This document shows positions 10,720-23,063 of a stretch of 64,000 nt of DNA, piece after piece (position 1 is the stretch's first letter; each line of letters begins with the position of its first letter). The stretch is from contig NC_089851.1 of NCBI RefSeq assembly GCF_036373705.1, forward strand, positions 54,077,440 through 54,141,439, given 5' to 3'. The DNA comes from Amia ocellicauda. Lineage: Eukaryota > Chordata > Actinopteri > Amiiformes > Amiidae. The notes below the pieces were generated by a model. The model had not been told where the DNA came from and made no database searches. It worked only from the letters and a program-made list of their open reading frames with translations. Both the position numbers and the translations under genes were made by a program.

Positions 10720-11165
10720 AGCTGTGCTTGGGTGGCCTTCTTCTCCTCAGTCCTCATCCTCCTCAATCTCTCTGCAGAATTTGACACTGTCGATCACTCC
10801 ATCCTCCTCTCCTGCCTCGCTGACCTTGGAATCTCTGAACTGCTCTCACCTGGTTCTACTCCTACCTCAGCGACGGGACCTACCAAGTGACATGGCGAGG
10901 TTCCTCATCCACGCCCCAACCTCTCCTCACAGGTGTAACCCAAGGCTCCATTCTGGGTCCCCTCTTGTCCTCTCTCTACACTCACTCCCTGGGCCCCCTC
11001 ATTGCATCCCATGGTTTCTCTTACCATTTTTACACAGATGATGCCCAGATCTTCCTGTCTTTTCCCTCCTCCGACATTCTCATCCCCTCTTGCATCTCTT
11101 CCTGCTTGTCTGCTATCTCTGCCTGGATGCACTCACACCACCTCAAGCTCAACCTCTCCAAATCT
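10720..11165 (+). pseudogene. LINE reverse transcriptase fragment (L2/CR1-like)
   Basis: Two frames together spell reverse transcriptase blocks: FDTVDHSILLSCL near 10780, GVTQGSILGPLLSSLYTHSL near 10940, and the catalytic YTDDAQIFLSF near 11030 (YxDD box), then AWMHSHHLKLNLSKS. Frames change near 10885. No endonuclease domain or 3' UTR is present. Confidence 0.8.
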
Positions 11166-11279
11166 TTTTTACATTCCGTTAATTCCTTTAGAAATCAGGA
11201 TAAATTGGGTAAAACCAGAAAAGCATCTAATTAATTCTCATTCAGGAGTCAACATAAAAAAACAGAAAAGAAACAGAAA

Positions 11280-11480
11280 ACCATCCTGAGGTTCTGTGAC
11301 ACCGAAGAAGGTTTCCTACTGTTCACAGAGAAAGGGGAGCAATTGCTTGCCCCAGTGGAGGACCTTCTACGGCAGATGGGATTGAAGACTGTGGAGGAGA
11401 TCGAACAGCTTCTCCCTGTAGTAGCAGACATAACTATCCAAAGTAAAAAAAAAATGCAATCAATCTATTGCAATTAGCAA
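11280..11480 (+). other. Unassigned open stretch, possible exon
   Basis: A frame without an ATG reads LRFCDTEEGFLLFTEKGEQL, then VEDLLRQMGLKTVEEIEQLL, before an A-run and a stop near 11478. The acidic amphipathic composition looks protein-like. I do not recognise the family; it may be an exon of a transposon-carried gene. Confidence 0.25.
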
Positions 11481-14260
11481 TGAGGAGTAGCATTTAGTGC
11501 TATTGTTTGGCTCCAAACCAGAAGCCTATTGGATGATGTGTTATTTTAAATAAGTATGTATAATATAAAAATAGTAACAGACTGATTTGTTTTTTTGTAT
11601 ACACGTATTTTACTGTTTTAGTTTTTAATTTACTTTTTTTTAATTAAGTTAATTACATGCAATTAAATGTGTGTGTATATATATGTTTCCAATTTTGTTT
11701 ACTTTTTAACAAAATTAAAGTGTTCCGAAGCCCAACCCTGCAGCAACACCAGTCTATCACAAGGCAACTCTAATTATCTCTAATTAAGGACACAAGTCTA
11801 ACACAGGGTAACTCTAATTCTAATGTTTGTTATATTTCTTTTTGATAATTTTCAAGATAAGAAAATGTACAAACAAATGATATATGCCAATATTCAGTAA
11901 ATAATTATCCATTAAGTTTAATCTGAGGATTTTTACAGCTTTTCTTCTACCCCCAAAATTCCAACTCCTGTTACAACTTTGGTAGAAACATAGTATACAT
12001 ACCAGCCAATTAATTCCCTATATTATCCTTATCTAATAGCCTTAGCTTATTTTCCTTAAACACCTTTTTCAAATCGTTTAACGTTTCGATTATTTTCAAG
12101 CTACTAGTAGCTTACTACTGTTAACAATAACTTACATGTACTTATAGTAACTTACATACTGTAGCATTGGGGGGGCATTTTATTGGTTATTATGAATTAT
12201 TATTTATTATTTTGTTTTGTAAGGATAAGGGTGTCTGCCAAGAGATAAATAATAATAATAATTTAATTATTGAAACAGCGATACACAGCAGACCGACACT
12301 GTACACACTGCCGGTTTTTCTGCCGCTCACGCTTGGCTGCCTGAAGAGCTGGAGTCTCTGGCCTGCGCCCCCTCCTCCCCTGTCTGCTGGCCAGGAGCCG
12401 TAAGTGTCCATCCTCATTTCTGATGCCAATGTAGTATTTTCAGCGGGGGAAAACAAGTAGCCCACAAATCGTTTGCTTACTTGCTGCTAGATTTATTGAA
12501 GAAAAAAACTAAAAAAACTAAGAAAAAACTAAGCGCCTCTTGCCCAGAAGAAGTTCACACAGTTCCAGGTGTTGCTCCGCACACGTGGTCACCAACTCTA
12601 AAACCCCTGCACACACCCTAATAAACCCCAGCTACCTTACCTAAATTAGCATAACACATTTTTAAATAAATTAAACTGAGCACTTTATCTCCGTTGTTAC
12701 ACATACATAGTATTAATAATTATACTGTTCTTACCATATGTAAATCCTGCAATAAATCATTCCCCAGCGTGAAGTAATTTTCACAAAACGAAATCCAAAT
12801 ATAAATTTTTGCTAGTCTTTAGATGTGCCCAGCAAATGTAGTCTGTAACTCTAAGTTAAAACTTTAATAACACTCATGTATTACAATCAAACTTGAAAAA
12901 TAGGGCATCCAAAACAGGAATGTCACAAAATGTTGTATCACTATATTAAAATAATATCATATGAAAGCTGTTGGGACTGAGGGACGGAAGCTCAGTTCGT
13001 TAGCTTTGCCCCTCATATTAGGAATTGGGGGTGCACAAAATGTACTAATTTATGTTTAATCTTAATTGTAAACTACTGTAAATAAATGAATAAACATATC
13101 AAGAGGGCTTCCTTTGATCTACTGGCAGAGGTCTGGTCTCATAGTTCTCAAAGCAACTGTTGATCAATAATGATGAGGTGACCTCTCCAGCCACAGATTA
13201 GCCACAGAAATCTTGAAGGAGATGCTGGGAGTGTCAGAACAGCCTTGCTAAAATTTGCTTGCTTGACAATTAATACAATTGGCTCTGTTGACATGTTTTT
13301 CAATCATTAATATAAAACATTATACAGTTTATACAAAACATTAATACCGGCTCTTCAAAAAGTTTTACATTTATATTTATAAATGTTATTTTGTATACTG
13401 GTAAGTTAGCCTTGATTGGTCTTTGTTCACATATTTTTCTTTTTAAGCTGTCAAAAGCAAAATATTCCATACCTCTGTTTTGGATAGCGTACAGTTGCTA
13501 ATAATAATACAAACCATACATTTCATTACAATAACACACACACATATATATTAAGGCTGTCAGTCCATTCAAATATTTGATCGGTTAATCAATGGGCAAT
13601 TGCTGATTAATCGGGCACTTATTAAAATAAAAACAACGCTGTAACATTAATGGTAAAATATATATATATAGGAATATATATTTAAAAAACACCAAATCAT
13701 TATAATAAGCAAACTAAATTATAATTGCTACAGCAAATGGGTGCTCACAAATTATACTGTAAACTACACTGCTCTTGTAAGAAAAGCATTGCATGCAAAT
13801 GAAACAGAAAACCTTTCCTTGTCTTCAATATTTTCTTACAAATCGAGTTTGAATCCAAAGTTTAGTTTCCCATTAGCGGCTTGTGACCCTGTAGATTGTG
13901 TGCTGATACTGTACACGTGATGTGATCTTTTGCATGATATGCCTTTATAATTTAACTCTAGAAGTGCACGGCTGGTCAGTTTGACTGATTTAATTTGAAT
14001 TACTATGTGTTCCTGAATACACTATGGATACCAATTCCTGACTTTTCCTAAATATATGTATTAAATATGCCTACAGCATTTTAGCTGCATAAACGCAAAT
14101 AAAGTTTTTTATTTGATCATTATTATACTATAGTTTTGGCTCTTGTAGGTAGTTTGAAATGTCGGTGCTTCTAGTGTGTACTGTATAATAGCCAGTCATT
14201 ATAATAGACATTTTTAATTTGTTTAAATCTGCTTGATATATGATCTTTTAAGAACTATAC
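11481..14260. other. AT-rich intergenic DNA
   Basis: No gene recognised. Small AT-rich simple repeats occur, such as TAATAATAATAA near 12248. A short GC-rich piece (12290-12410) has no homology I recognise. Confidence 0.4.
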
Positions 14261-14267
14261 TGTGATG

Positions 14268-14268
<1 letters not shown>

Positions 14269-14301
<33 letters not shown>
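14269..14301. repeat. (AT)n microsatellite
   Basis: Pure alternating AT run of about 30 bp. Confidence 0.9.
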
Positions 14302-14303
<2 letters not shown>

Positions 14304-14959
14304 TACTGTGTCATTTATGTTGTTGTAACTTACCATTACATATAGTGTGCCTTCCAGATGTATGCATACCCCTGATTCAATGTAACAAAAATAGTTTTAG
14401 CAAAGAAAAGAGAACAATGATGTTTTTTGTTTGTTTTTGTTTTGTTTAAATACATGCACACATGAAACAATGTAGGACTATCAGTGTTAGATATCGCAAA
14501 AATATTAAAGTACAAGTTTTGAACAAATATGCAAATATGTTTTTGCGAAGTACAGTACTGAAACTAGTATTGCTTTCATTAATTTCTGCAACAAATGCTG
14601 AGTGTACACTTGCATAGATGTGAGTGAAGCCATCTTCTTTTTGCCAATGTACAGCATGGCAGAAGCTGCCATAACTAAATATTCCTATACATATTTACAC
14701 TCTTGATCTTGCTTTTCTCTTTCAAAACTCAAAACTTCACCATGTAGTCTCGCTCCTAAACACCCTTTATATAGCATGCAATTGCATCACGATTTAATCT
14801 GTATTCACCTGATTAAATCATGCAATTTCATGCATTCGGATTTCATGAAATCCAACGAAATTGAACACATTCGGATTCCATAGAAATTTCATAGTGTATC
14901 ACAAAGCTCTTTACAAGAAAATATAGTTAATTAAATATTAAAACTACAATTAAGATAGA

Positions 14960-15260
14960 CAATAAAACAATACAATTATACTATAGTACTTACTACAGTA
15001 GTACAACAAATACTGTAGGACACTGTTGTATACCACACTAAACTTTTATACTATGGTATACTGAATAATGTGTGACATACGATAGTACACTGTTATACTA
15101 TAGTATACTCTTGTTACGTGATATACTATAGTATCTTGTAATGTACTATAGTGCCTCCTACGGTACTTAGACAAATATTGAACTACCCTGTTGTATACTA
15201 TAGTTTACTGTAGTACCTTGTGATGTACTATAGTACTTAATATATTACATGTACACTGAA
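14960..15260. repeat. TACTATAGTA palindrome cluster
   Basis: The perfect 10-bp palindrome TACTATAGTA or a one-base variant occurs about eight times, for example near 14986, 15086, 15123, 15200 and 15227. Related TACTGTAGTA and TACAGTAGTA words lie between. It could form cruciforms; no coding potential. Confidence 0.7.
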
Positions 15261-15589
15261 ACATACTGCTTACTGTACTTCCACAATGTTTCTCATGGAA
15301 CTTTAGCATTCTAGTTATAAATAATATCATCATTATTATTATGCTTTTACTTTGTATTGCCTACAGGTCTTACACATACTAGTACAGACTGTTACCGAGG
15401 GTCTGGTGGAGAGAAAATGGCCACCTATTCCTTAAGAAAATCATATTAATAAATATATCTTCACTTCAGACATTTGTGACATTGCTATATTTAAAACAAT
15501 TTATACAAATAACAGAATTAAGATAAAATTGTGGTGCAGTTCCCCTTAAAGTTTAAGCAAAATTTATTTTAGCAAATACATTGTTTATT

Positions 15590-15985
15590 CATTACTTGAA
15601 TCGCTTCACATTACATAAATAAATGAATAAATGTAGTAGTGTTGACATAAAAAAATGTCCATTTGAACATGTATTTATGTATTAATGTATTGATTATTTT
15701 CACTGTAATTAAAATTTAAAACAAATTCGCAGTGAAAATAATAAATAAATGTTGAAATAAATAAATACATGTTCTAATAAATACATGGAGATTTATTTAT
15801 TATTGTATTTAATTCAAAATCTGTTTATTTATCCATCTATTTATTTCCACATTAATTCATGTATTTATTATTTTCTCCATGTATTTATTTTTAATTTTGT
15901 CATGGATAGTATGGAGGATAATTTGTGCCAAAATGTAAAAAAAAAAACCAACAATGTATAAATAAATAAATAAATATGTAGATAG
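15590..15985. repeat. AATA/TTTA-rich low-complexity tract
   Basis: Runs of AATAAATAAATG and inversely oriented CATGTATTTATT words. ATACATGGAG near 15781 and CTCCATGTAT near 15877 give partial inverted symmetry. Confidence 0.6.
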
Positions 15986-16129
15986 TAAAGACGTTAATTC
16001 CGTTCGGAACTTAAAATGGTGTCCAGACTGTTCCTATTGCACAGACCTCCTGATGTGCCTTGTCCTAATGGATAATTTCTGTAATGGATAATTTAATCGC
16101 TGGATCTATAGAGTTGAACATAAGACAAC

Positions 16130-16600
16130 ATACGGACATACGGACATACTCGGTCAGGCGCAATAGTAAAAACTAATTGGAGCTATTTGCTCCTTAGTGA
16201 TATACTTTGCTTTTCCAGCTGTAAATATATATAACGCATACATCAGAAATCAACGTGATAACTATATGAAACACCAGGTATGCAACTAAATAAGCTTGAG
16301 AAGGTAAATGGAAAAATGGAGAGCAGCAGCAATCTAAAGCTACTTAAATGGTTAGATTGTGTTTTAAAGTACACAAAATGAAACTTAGAGAATAAACTGT
16401 TTACTACTATATTATGATATTAGAAGTATTGATGGTACTACTAATGTAATTAAATTGATACATTTCAATCAAATAAGTGTAGTTGGTTTATTGAGATTGA
16501 AATGGCTTGTTCCTTAAAATATTAGACCACAAGAGGGGGAACTTGACCTTGAATACTCTACTTACCAAAACCTTTAAGCAACAATTGTTGTCAACATGTG
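16130..16600 (+). repeat. Dispersed repeat, copy 1
   Basis: Shares an extended alignment with 30340-30488 plus 33309-33700: the GAACATAAGAC start, the GAGATTGAAATGGCTTGT region and CCACAAGAGGGGGAACTT, with roughly 70-75% identity by eye. Family not recognised. Confidence 0.6.
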
Positions 16601-16639
16601 TCTTCATCTGATTCATATTTTTATGAGTCTGAAGCCATA

Positions 16640-17567
16640 CATTTCTCGACTCCAAGCACCTGGAAGCCTCAAAAGTTGGGGGCCAAGCAACGAAGTTGCT
16701 GGAACCCTATTGTTATTGTTAGGATTATTATTTTTCCGCAGTATCTTTTCAAAAGCCTATAAAAACCAACGCTTGATGAAAACTCATGAAACTTCATACA
16801 GTGATAGATGGCTATGTAGTACTATGCCATATTCAATATGGAGGCCATATGTCACATGGTCTGGTGGCCATAGTGGCTTAAGTGACACATTTTGGAAAAT
16901 ATACAAAAATCTTCTTCTCCGAAACCGCAGACGGGACAGATGTGAAACTTGGTGTGTGATGTTATGTTATGGCCTAAATTCAGATTTGTTCAAAACAAGT
17001 CAATAAGTCATATTGTTTGGCAGCCATATTGGATTGGCCAAGAATCTTCAAAGATCTTCATCTCCGAAATGGTTGGTCTGATTGATATGAAATTTTGTAC
17101 ACGTGACCTTGGCTAGCTCCTCTATCAGATTTGTTCAAGGCAAGTTGATTGAGAAAACAAAATGGCCGCCATGAGCCAATCAAATTTCAGAGATGGTCAA
17201 GTTGCAAATAAATGCATATGGTGCAGTATGGAACTATGTTAGAATGTATTGGACTGATTGTTACTTGACAGAATTGATCCCATAAGCAATGTGGTGGTCA
17301 CTGGTCATTATTATTATTATTATACTTATTTTTTCTTCTCTTCCACCAGAATATGTTCAAATGCCTATAACTTTTGAACCGCAGTCTAAAAAGTCACCAG
17401 ACTTTGAATGGATGTAGGGGTCTATGGCATGGTCACTAGATCGCAAAATGGCGGCATAATGTCACATGGTTTGGTAGCCATCTTGATTGTAGTCCAGGCA
17501 AAAAATTACAGTTTTCAAACATAGTTTTCTCAGGAACGGGAAAGATATTGTACATATTGCGCTTATG
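16640..17567 (+). repeat. Fish dispersed repeat with internal modules
   Basis: Contains GCCAAGCAACGAAGTTGCTG and two imperfect copies of a module of about 150 bp (TCTTCTCCGAAACCGC near 16912 and TTCATCTCCGAAATGG near 17057, each followed by CAGATTTGTTCAA). A 136-codon frame across 16596-17006 appears accidental. The Polinton is inserted at 17567/17568. Confidence 0.55.
17562..17567. other. Polinton target-site duplication, left
   Basis: CTTATG immediately before the element's first AGT. It pairs with CTGATG at 29756-29761 (5 of 6 identical). Six bp is the known Polinton duplication length. Confidence 0.8.
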
Positions 17568-18169
17568 AGTAGTAATGATGGCACTTTATGTCAAAGTGTC
17601 AGGTGGCCCCACCCCTACCCAGAAGCCCCATGGGCTGGGAAGCCCCGCCTTACCCAGAAGCCCCACGGGCCAGGAAGCCCCTCCTTACCCAGAAGCCCCA
17701 CGGGCCAGGAAGCCCCTCCTTACCCTGTACCCTTTGATCCTCTCCAGTCAGCCAACTTGTTAGGATACAGGTTTTACCCTTTGACCCTCTCCTGTCAGCC
17801 ATCTTGTTTGGATGACCGTAATCTTGTTAGGATGACAGCCATCTTGTTTGGATGACCTCCATCTTGTTAGGATGACAGGCATTTTGGAAAGGGCACAGGT
17901 CATCTTGACAAGTGTTTACTGCCATCTCACCCTGATGGTGTATGTGTGTGTGTGTGTAATGTTTAAGAGTTTAAACTTATTATTATTTGTGTTAGGTTAT
18001 GTTTTATGATTAGGTTTGTTATGATAAGTTGTTAGCAAAATAAAATACATTAAAATAAAAAGAGAACAACAACATAAAGTTTTAATAAAAAAGTATTTTA
18101 AACTGTGTTTAGTGATGTGCGTGTGATGATTTTAGGTTATATATTTTATGATTATTTTTGGGGTGGTAC
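17568..18169 (+). repeat. Polinton left terminal inverted repeat
   Basis: 602 bp inverted relative to 29132-29755, ending inward at GGGGTGGTA. It contains three 35-bp repeats (17617-17721), four 20-bp repeats built on CCATCTTGTTTGGATGACC (about 17798-17877) and a short (TG)n. Identity with the right TIR is about 90% by eye outside the microsatellite. Confidence 0.9.
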
Positions 18170-18405
18170 AGTTTTGGAAAAATAAAAGAGAAAGAAAAGG
18201 TATAGACATTCAAAATATGAGACTCAGTAAAATATATTTCAATGTCAATATTTTATTGTGACAGCTCTAAAAATGACAACAAGGCATCAAGTCAGATGTA
18301 GACAGTGAGATTAGATACTGACTCGGGTGACCAATGATCCCGCTTCCCCAACACCTACAGCAGCCAGGAAGAAACAACTGAACTGTACTGCACTAGCTAC
18401 TCCCT

Positions 18406-18752
18406 CTACTTGTTTTTTGGCCAGGGCAGTGACACTATTCTGTCTAGCACAGTGTAGAAATTGGGTTTGGTCATGATAGGGATAGTATTTCCAAAAGAAC
18501 TGTGCAGAACTTTTTGGACAGATGTAAAAGCAGATTCACCAGGATGTGTCTCTTTATACAGCATTCTCTTGAGCACATTGGGGAGGGACGCCACTGTTTT
18601 TTCAACATCAGCAACTAGCGATTTCACATCAGAATTACCAGTATCATACAAATCACCAAAATTGTGAGCTATTAGAGTGAGGATGACATCTTCAAACATA
18701 GATTCCTCAAACATACGTAAACGTAATTCCAGGGGCCCCGGGGGTTTCTTTC
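18406..18752 (-). CDS. Polinton-internal unknown protein, 3' exon or fragment
   Basis: From a splice-acceptor-like ATATTTTTTCAG (just right of 18752 on the minus strand) an open frame continues through the ATG at 18714 to a stop at 18406, about 115 codons. The protein is mixed acidic/hydrophobic (VADVEKTVASLPNVLKRML) with no motif I recognise. It could be the second exon of a gene whose first part is at 18822-19034. Function unknown. Confidence 0.4.
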
Positions 18753-18821
18753 TCTGAAAAAATATATGAATTAATATAATGTCTTATTGCACAGAAAAGC
18801 AGAGCAGACACAAACAGTATT

Positions 18822-19034
18822 TTATTTATGTTTGTAAAACACTTGATAAGCCTTGTTTTTTATAACCTTCTCAACTATTTGCATTACTTTCTCATCCACA
18901 CTTTCTAACAAGTCACTAAACCATCTTGAAGGTAGAGTGCATGTTTCAGAGAAAAGCACGCAGTAAGACAGCCCGCTACTGTAAAAAGAGGTAAGCAGAC
19001 AAATAGCACAGTTAACCCCACTCCGAGTGTGCAT
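18822..19034 (-). CDS. Polinton-internal unknown small ORF
   Basis: 70 codons with Cys-rich N-terminal half and a helical C-terminal half (SDLLESVDEKVMQIVEKVIK). It lies immediately upstream, on the same strand, of the 18406-18752 frame, with about 70 bp between. The pair may be one spliced gene, but a clear GT donor is not obvious. Confidence 0.3.
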   Translation of the reverse strand: MHTRSGVNCAICLLTSFYSSGLSYCVLFSETCTLPSRWFSDLLESVDEKVMQIVEKVIKNKAYQVFYKHK

Positions 19035-19266
19035 AAAGAGATAGACAGGTCAGGTGAACAAATACCCTGTACAGGCATTCAGACCTCTGATGATTCTAGG
19101 GCCCTGTTGTTTAGTAAAATATGTCACATTTGTTGGCAACTGGTAGAAGATTTACACACAGCTCATAGAAAAATACATGTTTTGACAAATGTGGTAAAAC
19201 AAAAAGGGTATAACATCGAGTTTGCTGAATCGTCACACTGTGAGTGAAAACCGCAATTAACAAATA

Positions 19267-19428
19267 ATGAAACAAGTAAGACACAAAGACACTCGGTCTG
19301 CACGTATCACGGCAGTACTGATAAAGAATATTAATGTAGCCAAAAGAATGCTGCGTAGGCTTAAATCTAGAATGGATGTGTCACAATTAGCAGGATCACA
19401 GACACCATTACAGCACAGTGGCGGTTGA
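19267..19428 (+). CDS. Small basic ORF upstream of PolB
   Basis: 53 codons, basic in its first half (NVAKRMLRRLKSRM). Its TGA overlaps the start of the next open frame (GGTTGATGAC), a spacing typical of compact viral-like gene layouts. No family recognised. Confidence 0.35.
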   Translation: MKQVRHKDTRSARITAVLIKNINVAKRMLRRLKSRMDVSQLAGSQTPLQHSGG

Positions 19429-22400
19429 TGACCACCCAGCAAACTTGGAAATTCAGGAATATATTGATTTGATTGTGTCTGATGAATTAGCATTAGAAGC
19501 TGATAATAATAACCAACCAGACTTGGAAATTCAGGAATATATAGATTTGCACGTGTCTGATGGGTAAGCATTAGAAGCGAATGATAATGATAATCAGATT
19601 GGGGGTGGTGATGTAGCAATGTTAGAGGTGAATAATGAAAATGCTGAACAAATGGTTGAGGGTGGTGATGGCGGGGACCCGCCTCGGGTGTTTTTGGAGC
19701 GTATTCGTCACTATGACCGGGAACTTAACAGGTTCCGGGGAATGGAGTTTTATGAAGAATTCAGGTTTGTGAATCTGGATCTGGTAGAATCGTACTGGTG
19801 CTGCGCAAGGGCTGTTAAATGAAATATCACACAATGTGGGTCCTAATGATTTTGTACAGCTTAGACTGAGCTCGGGGTCATTAAATAATGCTTTCTGTTA
19901 GAGGAGGCAACATTTGGGGGAGCTGGATGAAACAGATTTCCTAGAGAGCATAGCTAATTTACTGCAAAGTCACACCGAAATCCTAATATGCAAGGTGGGG
20001 TACGGAGACGTATAAAAGGTATTTTGTTTTGCAAGATAATAGACAAGAAAAGGGCATGCCTCACTGATTTCAAAAACCAAGGTAACAATTTATGTTTTGC
20101 CACCAGTGTGTACCGCCTGTGGAAAGGGAAAGAATGCACAGATGTTTGTTTTACTTCACAAACAGCATTACTACGGGGTTTTAAACATCAGAACATTTAT
20201 AGGTGTTAACTATTTCTGTGATTATTGCCACGCAGTATATGGGCATAAAAATTGTCACACGTGTCGGAATTTGTGCAGAGCGTGTTTAGACCCCCACTGT
20301 TTTGAGGTTAAAGAGACCATCACCAGATGCGATGTATGTAAAATATTCTGTAGAGGTGGTGTCTGTCTCAGGAGACACAAGGCTAAAGCTGCCACCAAAG
20401 AGATTCAGTGTGTTCAACACTTTTACTGTACAGAGTGCTGGACTTTTCTCCCAATAATGCACACTTGCGAAGAAAAGCTCTTTCCGTGCTGTAAAAGTGT
20501 TATCCAGACACCTGACAATCATGTATGCTACATGAGCGTAATAAACATCCCCAAACAATCGGAAAAATACATTTTCTTTGATTTTGAATGCATGCAAGAA
20601 ACAGGACACACATCCCAAATTATGTTTATGCCTCACACATAAACAACAAATGCACATGGGAGTTTTATGGGGATTCTTGCTTATCTGACTTTGTGAAATG
20701 TTTCATTGACACGTGTTTTAAAAACTACACTTTTATTTCACACAATGGTAAAGGCTATGATAACTACTTGGTCATTAGAGAGCTCATACGTGAAAAGGTT
20801 GCTACACACTTCATCACACAAGGAGGTAAAATTATGTGCATGACAGTGACCGCTCTGAACATCAGGTTCATTGATTCATTACATTTCTTGCCTCTGAAAC
20901 TGAGCAATATGCCAAAAGCAATGGGGTTTGAGGGTGAGAAAGGCCATTTCCCACACTTCTTTAACACGGTCGCAAACCAAAATTATGTAGGACCCTTACC
21001 CGCTGAACAATTTTACGGGGTAGACTACATGATGGGTGCAGATAAAACACAGTTTCAGGAATGGTACGATGAGCACAAACTCGATGAATTGAAGCGGTAT
21101 TGTAGACAGGACGTGGACATACTGAGACAAGCTTGTACTACATTTAGAAACGAGATATTATGTATGACAGAGCAGATACGTCTGAAGTGTCCATCTGACC
21201 CTGATTCAGACCTGATTAAAGTCAGTCTTGACCCGTTTCAGTACATCACATTAGCCTCTGTGTGTATGACCATGTACCGGTACATGTTTCTCAGACCGCA
21301 GACCATAGCATTAGTCCATGACAATTATCACAACCAGAAAAAGCGGTTCTCGACCCCCGCTATTCAGTGGCTCATGTATACTGAACACACAGACAACATC
21401 AGTATACAACACGCACTAAAGCTGGGTGGTGAGCATAAATTTGGCCCGTACTATCTAGATGGTTTTGCAGTAATAAACGGTGTGTACACTGCTTTTGAGT
21501 ACCATGGATGTTTTTTTCATGGTTGCGATACCTGTTATAGCGAAAATGACGTTAACAGTGTGACAAAAACAACATTCGGCTGGCTATATCAAAAGACAAT
21601 GTATAAAACCGAATTCTTAAAATTACAAGGGTTTGATGTTAAAGTGATGTGGGAACACAAATGGAAGACAATGCTGAATGAAGACCAGGATGTTAGGGCA
21701 TTTATTTCCGAATCACAGTTACCAGCGCCTTTAGACCCCAGGGAGTCTCTATTCGGTGGGTGGACGAATGCAGTGACCCTGTATTATCAACCAAAACCTG
21801 GCTAGGAACTCCGTTACTATGATTTCACCAGTCTGTACCCGTTTGTAAATAAAACCAAATTGTACCCCGTTGGTCACCCGGATATAATATGCGAGGGCTT
21901 TGAAGATTTACAAAATTACTTTGGGCTCGCAAAAGTCAAAGTTTACCCTCCTAGAAGGTTGTTTTTCCCTGTGCTACCGACCAGAGTTGGTAAAAAACTG
22001 TTCTTTACACTCTGTCGGACGTGCGCTGACACCCAGCAGGGCCCCCCTGCACACACAGCGACGAGCAGCGAGCGCTTACCGGTGTCTGGTGCATGCCAGA
22101 GCTGCTGTCTGCTGTAGATAAGGGTTACAGAATAGCAGAAATATACGAGATCTGGCACTTTAAGCACTCGACCAACACGTTGTTTAGTGAATATATTAAA
22201 ACGCATTTAAAAGGCAAACAAGAAGCTTCAGGCTACCCCCAGTGGTGCAAAAATGACACAGACCGTGAACACTACATCAGAGAGTATCATGACAGAGAGG
22301 GGGTACACTTGGACCATTACAACATTACTAAGAATCCGGCCAAAAGACAGATTTCAAAACTGTTTTTGAATTCTTTATGGGGAAAATTTGGACAACGACC

Positions 22401-23035
22401 AGATTTACAAAACACCAGTATTGTGAGAGACCCCAACGAATTATTTAAATACGTGTTTGCCCCATACCACGAGGTCCCGTCTTGTGATTTTATTGATGAT
22501 GACGATGATTTTATGTGCCTGTGTCACCTGGAAACGGGGAAAAGAGCACTACACACAGCTTTCAAATGTAAATATTTGTATTGCCAGTTTCACCACCGCC
22601 TATGCTAGGTTAGAACTGTACTCTCTTCTGGATTCATTACAAGGTCGTTGTTTGTATTATGACACTGATTCAATCATTTATGTAAGCAGGCCAGGACAGT
22701 GGGACCCCAAGTTAGGAGATTATCTGGGTCAATTGACAAGTGAGCTGCCTCCGGATCAGCACATTACAGAGTTTGTTGCAACAGCACCTAAATCCTATGG
22801 ATATAAGCTCTCAGGAGGGAAAGCCTGTATCAAGGTAAAGGGTATCACATTAAACGTGGCTAATAGTGAGAAAATTAATTTCGATAGCCTAAAAGATTTG
22901 ATACTTGACTATGCGGATAAGTAGGCTGGTGCAAATGGTGAAATAAAAGACATTGCACTGCGGCAACCGGGGATAGTACGTGTTAAACGTGACTGGCACT
23001 TTGAGATGAGAACACTGCAAAAGACCGAGAGATAA
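19427..23035 (+). pseudogene. POLB: Protein-primed family B DNA polymerase, broken
   Basis: Replicates the element DNA from a terminal protein primer. In order one sees an acidic N-terminal tract with a duplicated segment (LEIQEYIDL twice, near 19445 and 19523); a Cys-rich zinc-binding region (CTACGKG, CDYCHAVYGH, CHTCRNLCRAC; 20097-20470); exonuclease motif I FFDFE (20575), motif II SHNGKGYDN (20740) and motif III YCRQDVD (21100); polymerase motif A DFTSLYP (21822), motif B KLFLNSLWGKFG (22358) and motif C YYDTDS (22655); and a C-terminal tail to 23035. Breaks: stops near 19565 and 19820, frame changes near 20100-20200, 20590-20640, 22090 and 22600, and in-frame TAG at 21803-21805 and 22922-22924. 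All catalytic motifs survive, but no single frame encodes them. Confidence 0.9.
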
Positions 23036-23063
23036 ATTACAGATTACAACGTTAGCTCGACAG

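Noticed and set aside
12167-12465. Frames of 78-91 codons on both strands
   Set aside because: Biased composition in a short GC-rich patch, mutually overlapping, no motif.
16596-17006. 136-codon host gene
   Set aside because: The frame crosses the boundary of two dispersed repeats and has no domain; accidental opening.
19029-19247. 72-codon plus-strand frame upstream of PolB
   Set aside because: Overlaps the opposite-strand frame at 18822-19034 by a few bases, and no homology is recognised; not enough evidence to call a gene.
19257-19619. 120-codon minus-strand frame
   Set aside because: It is the antisense shadow of the acidic repeat at the PolB N-terminus; its own repeats mirror that duplication.
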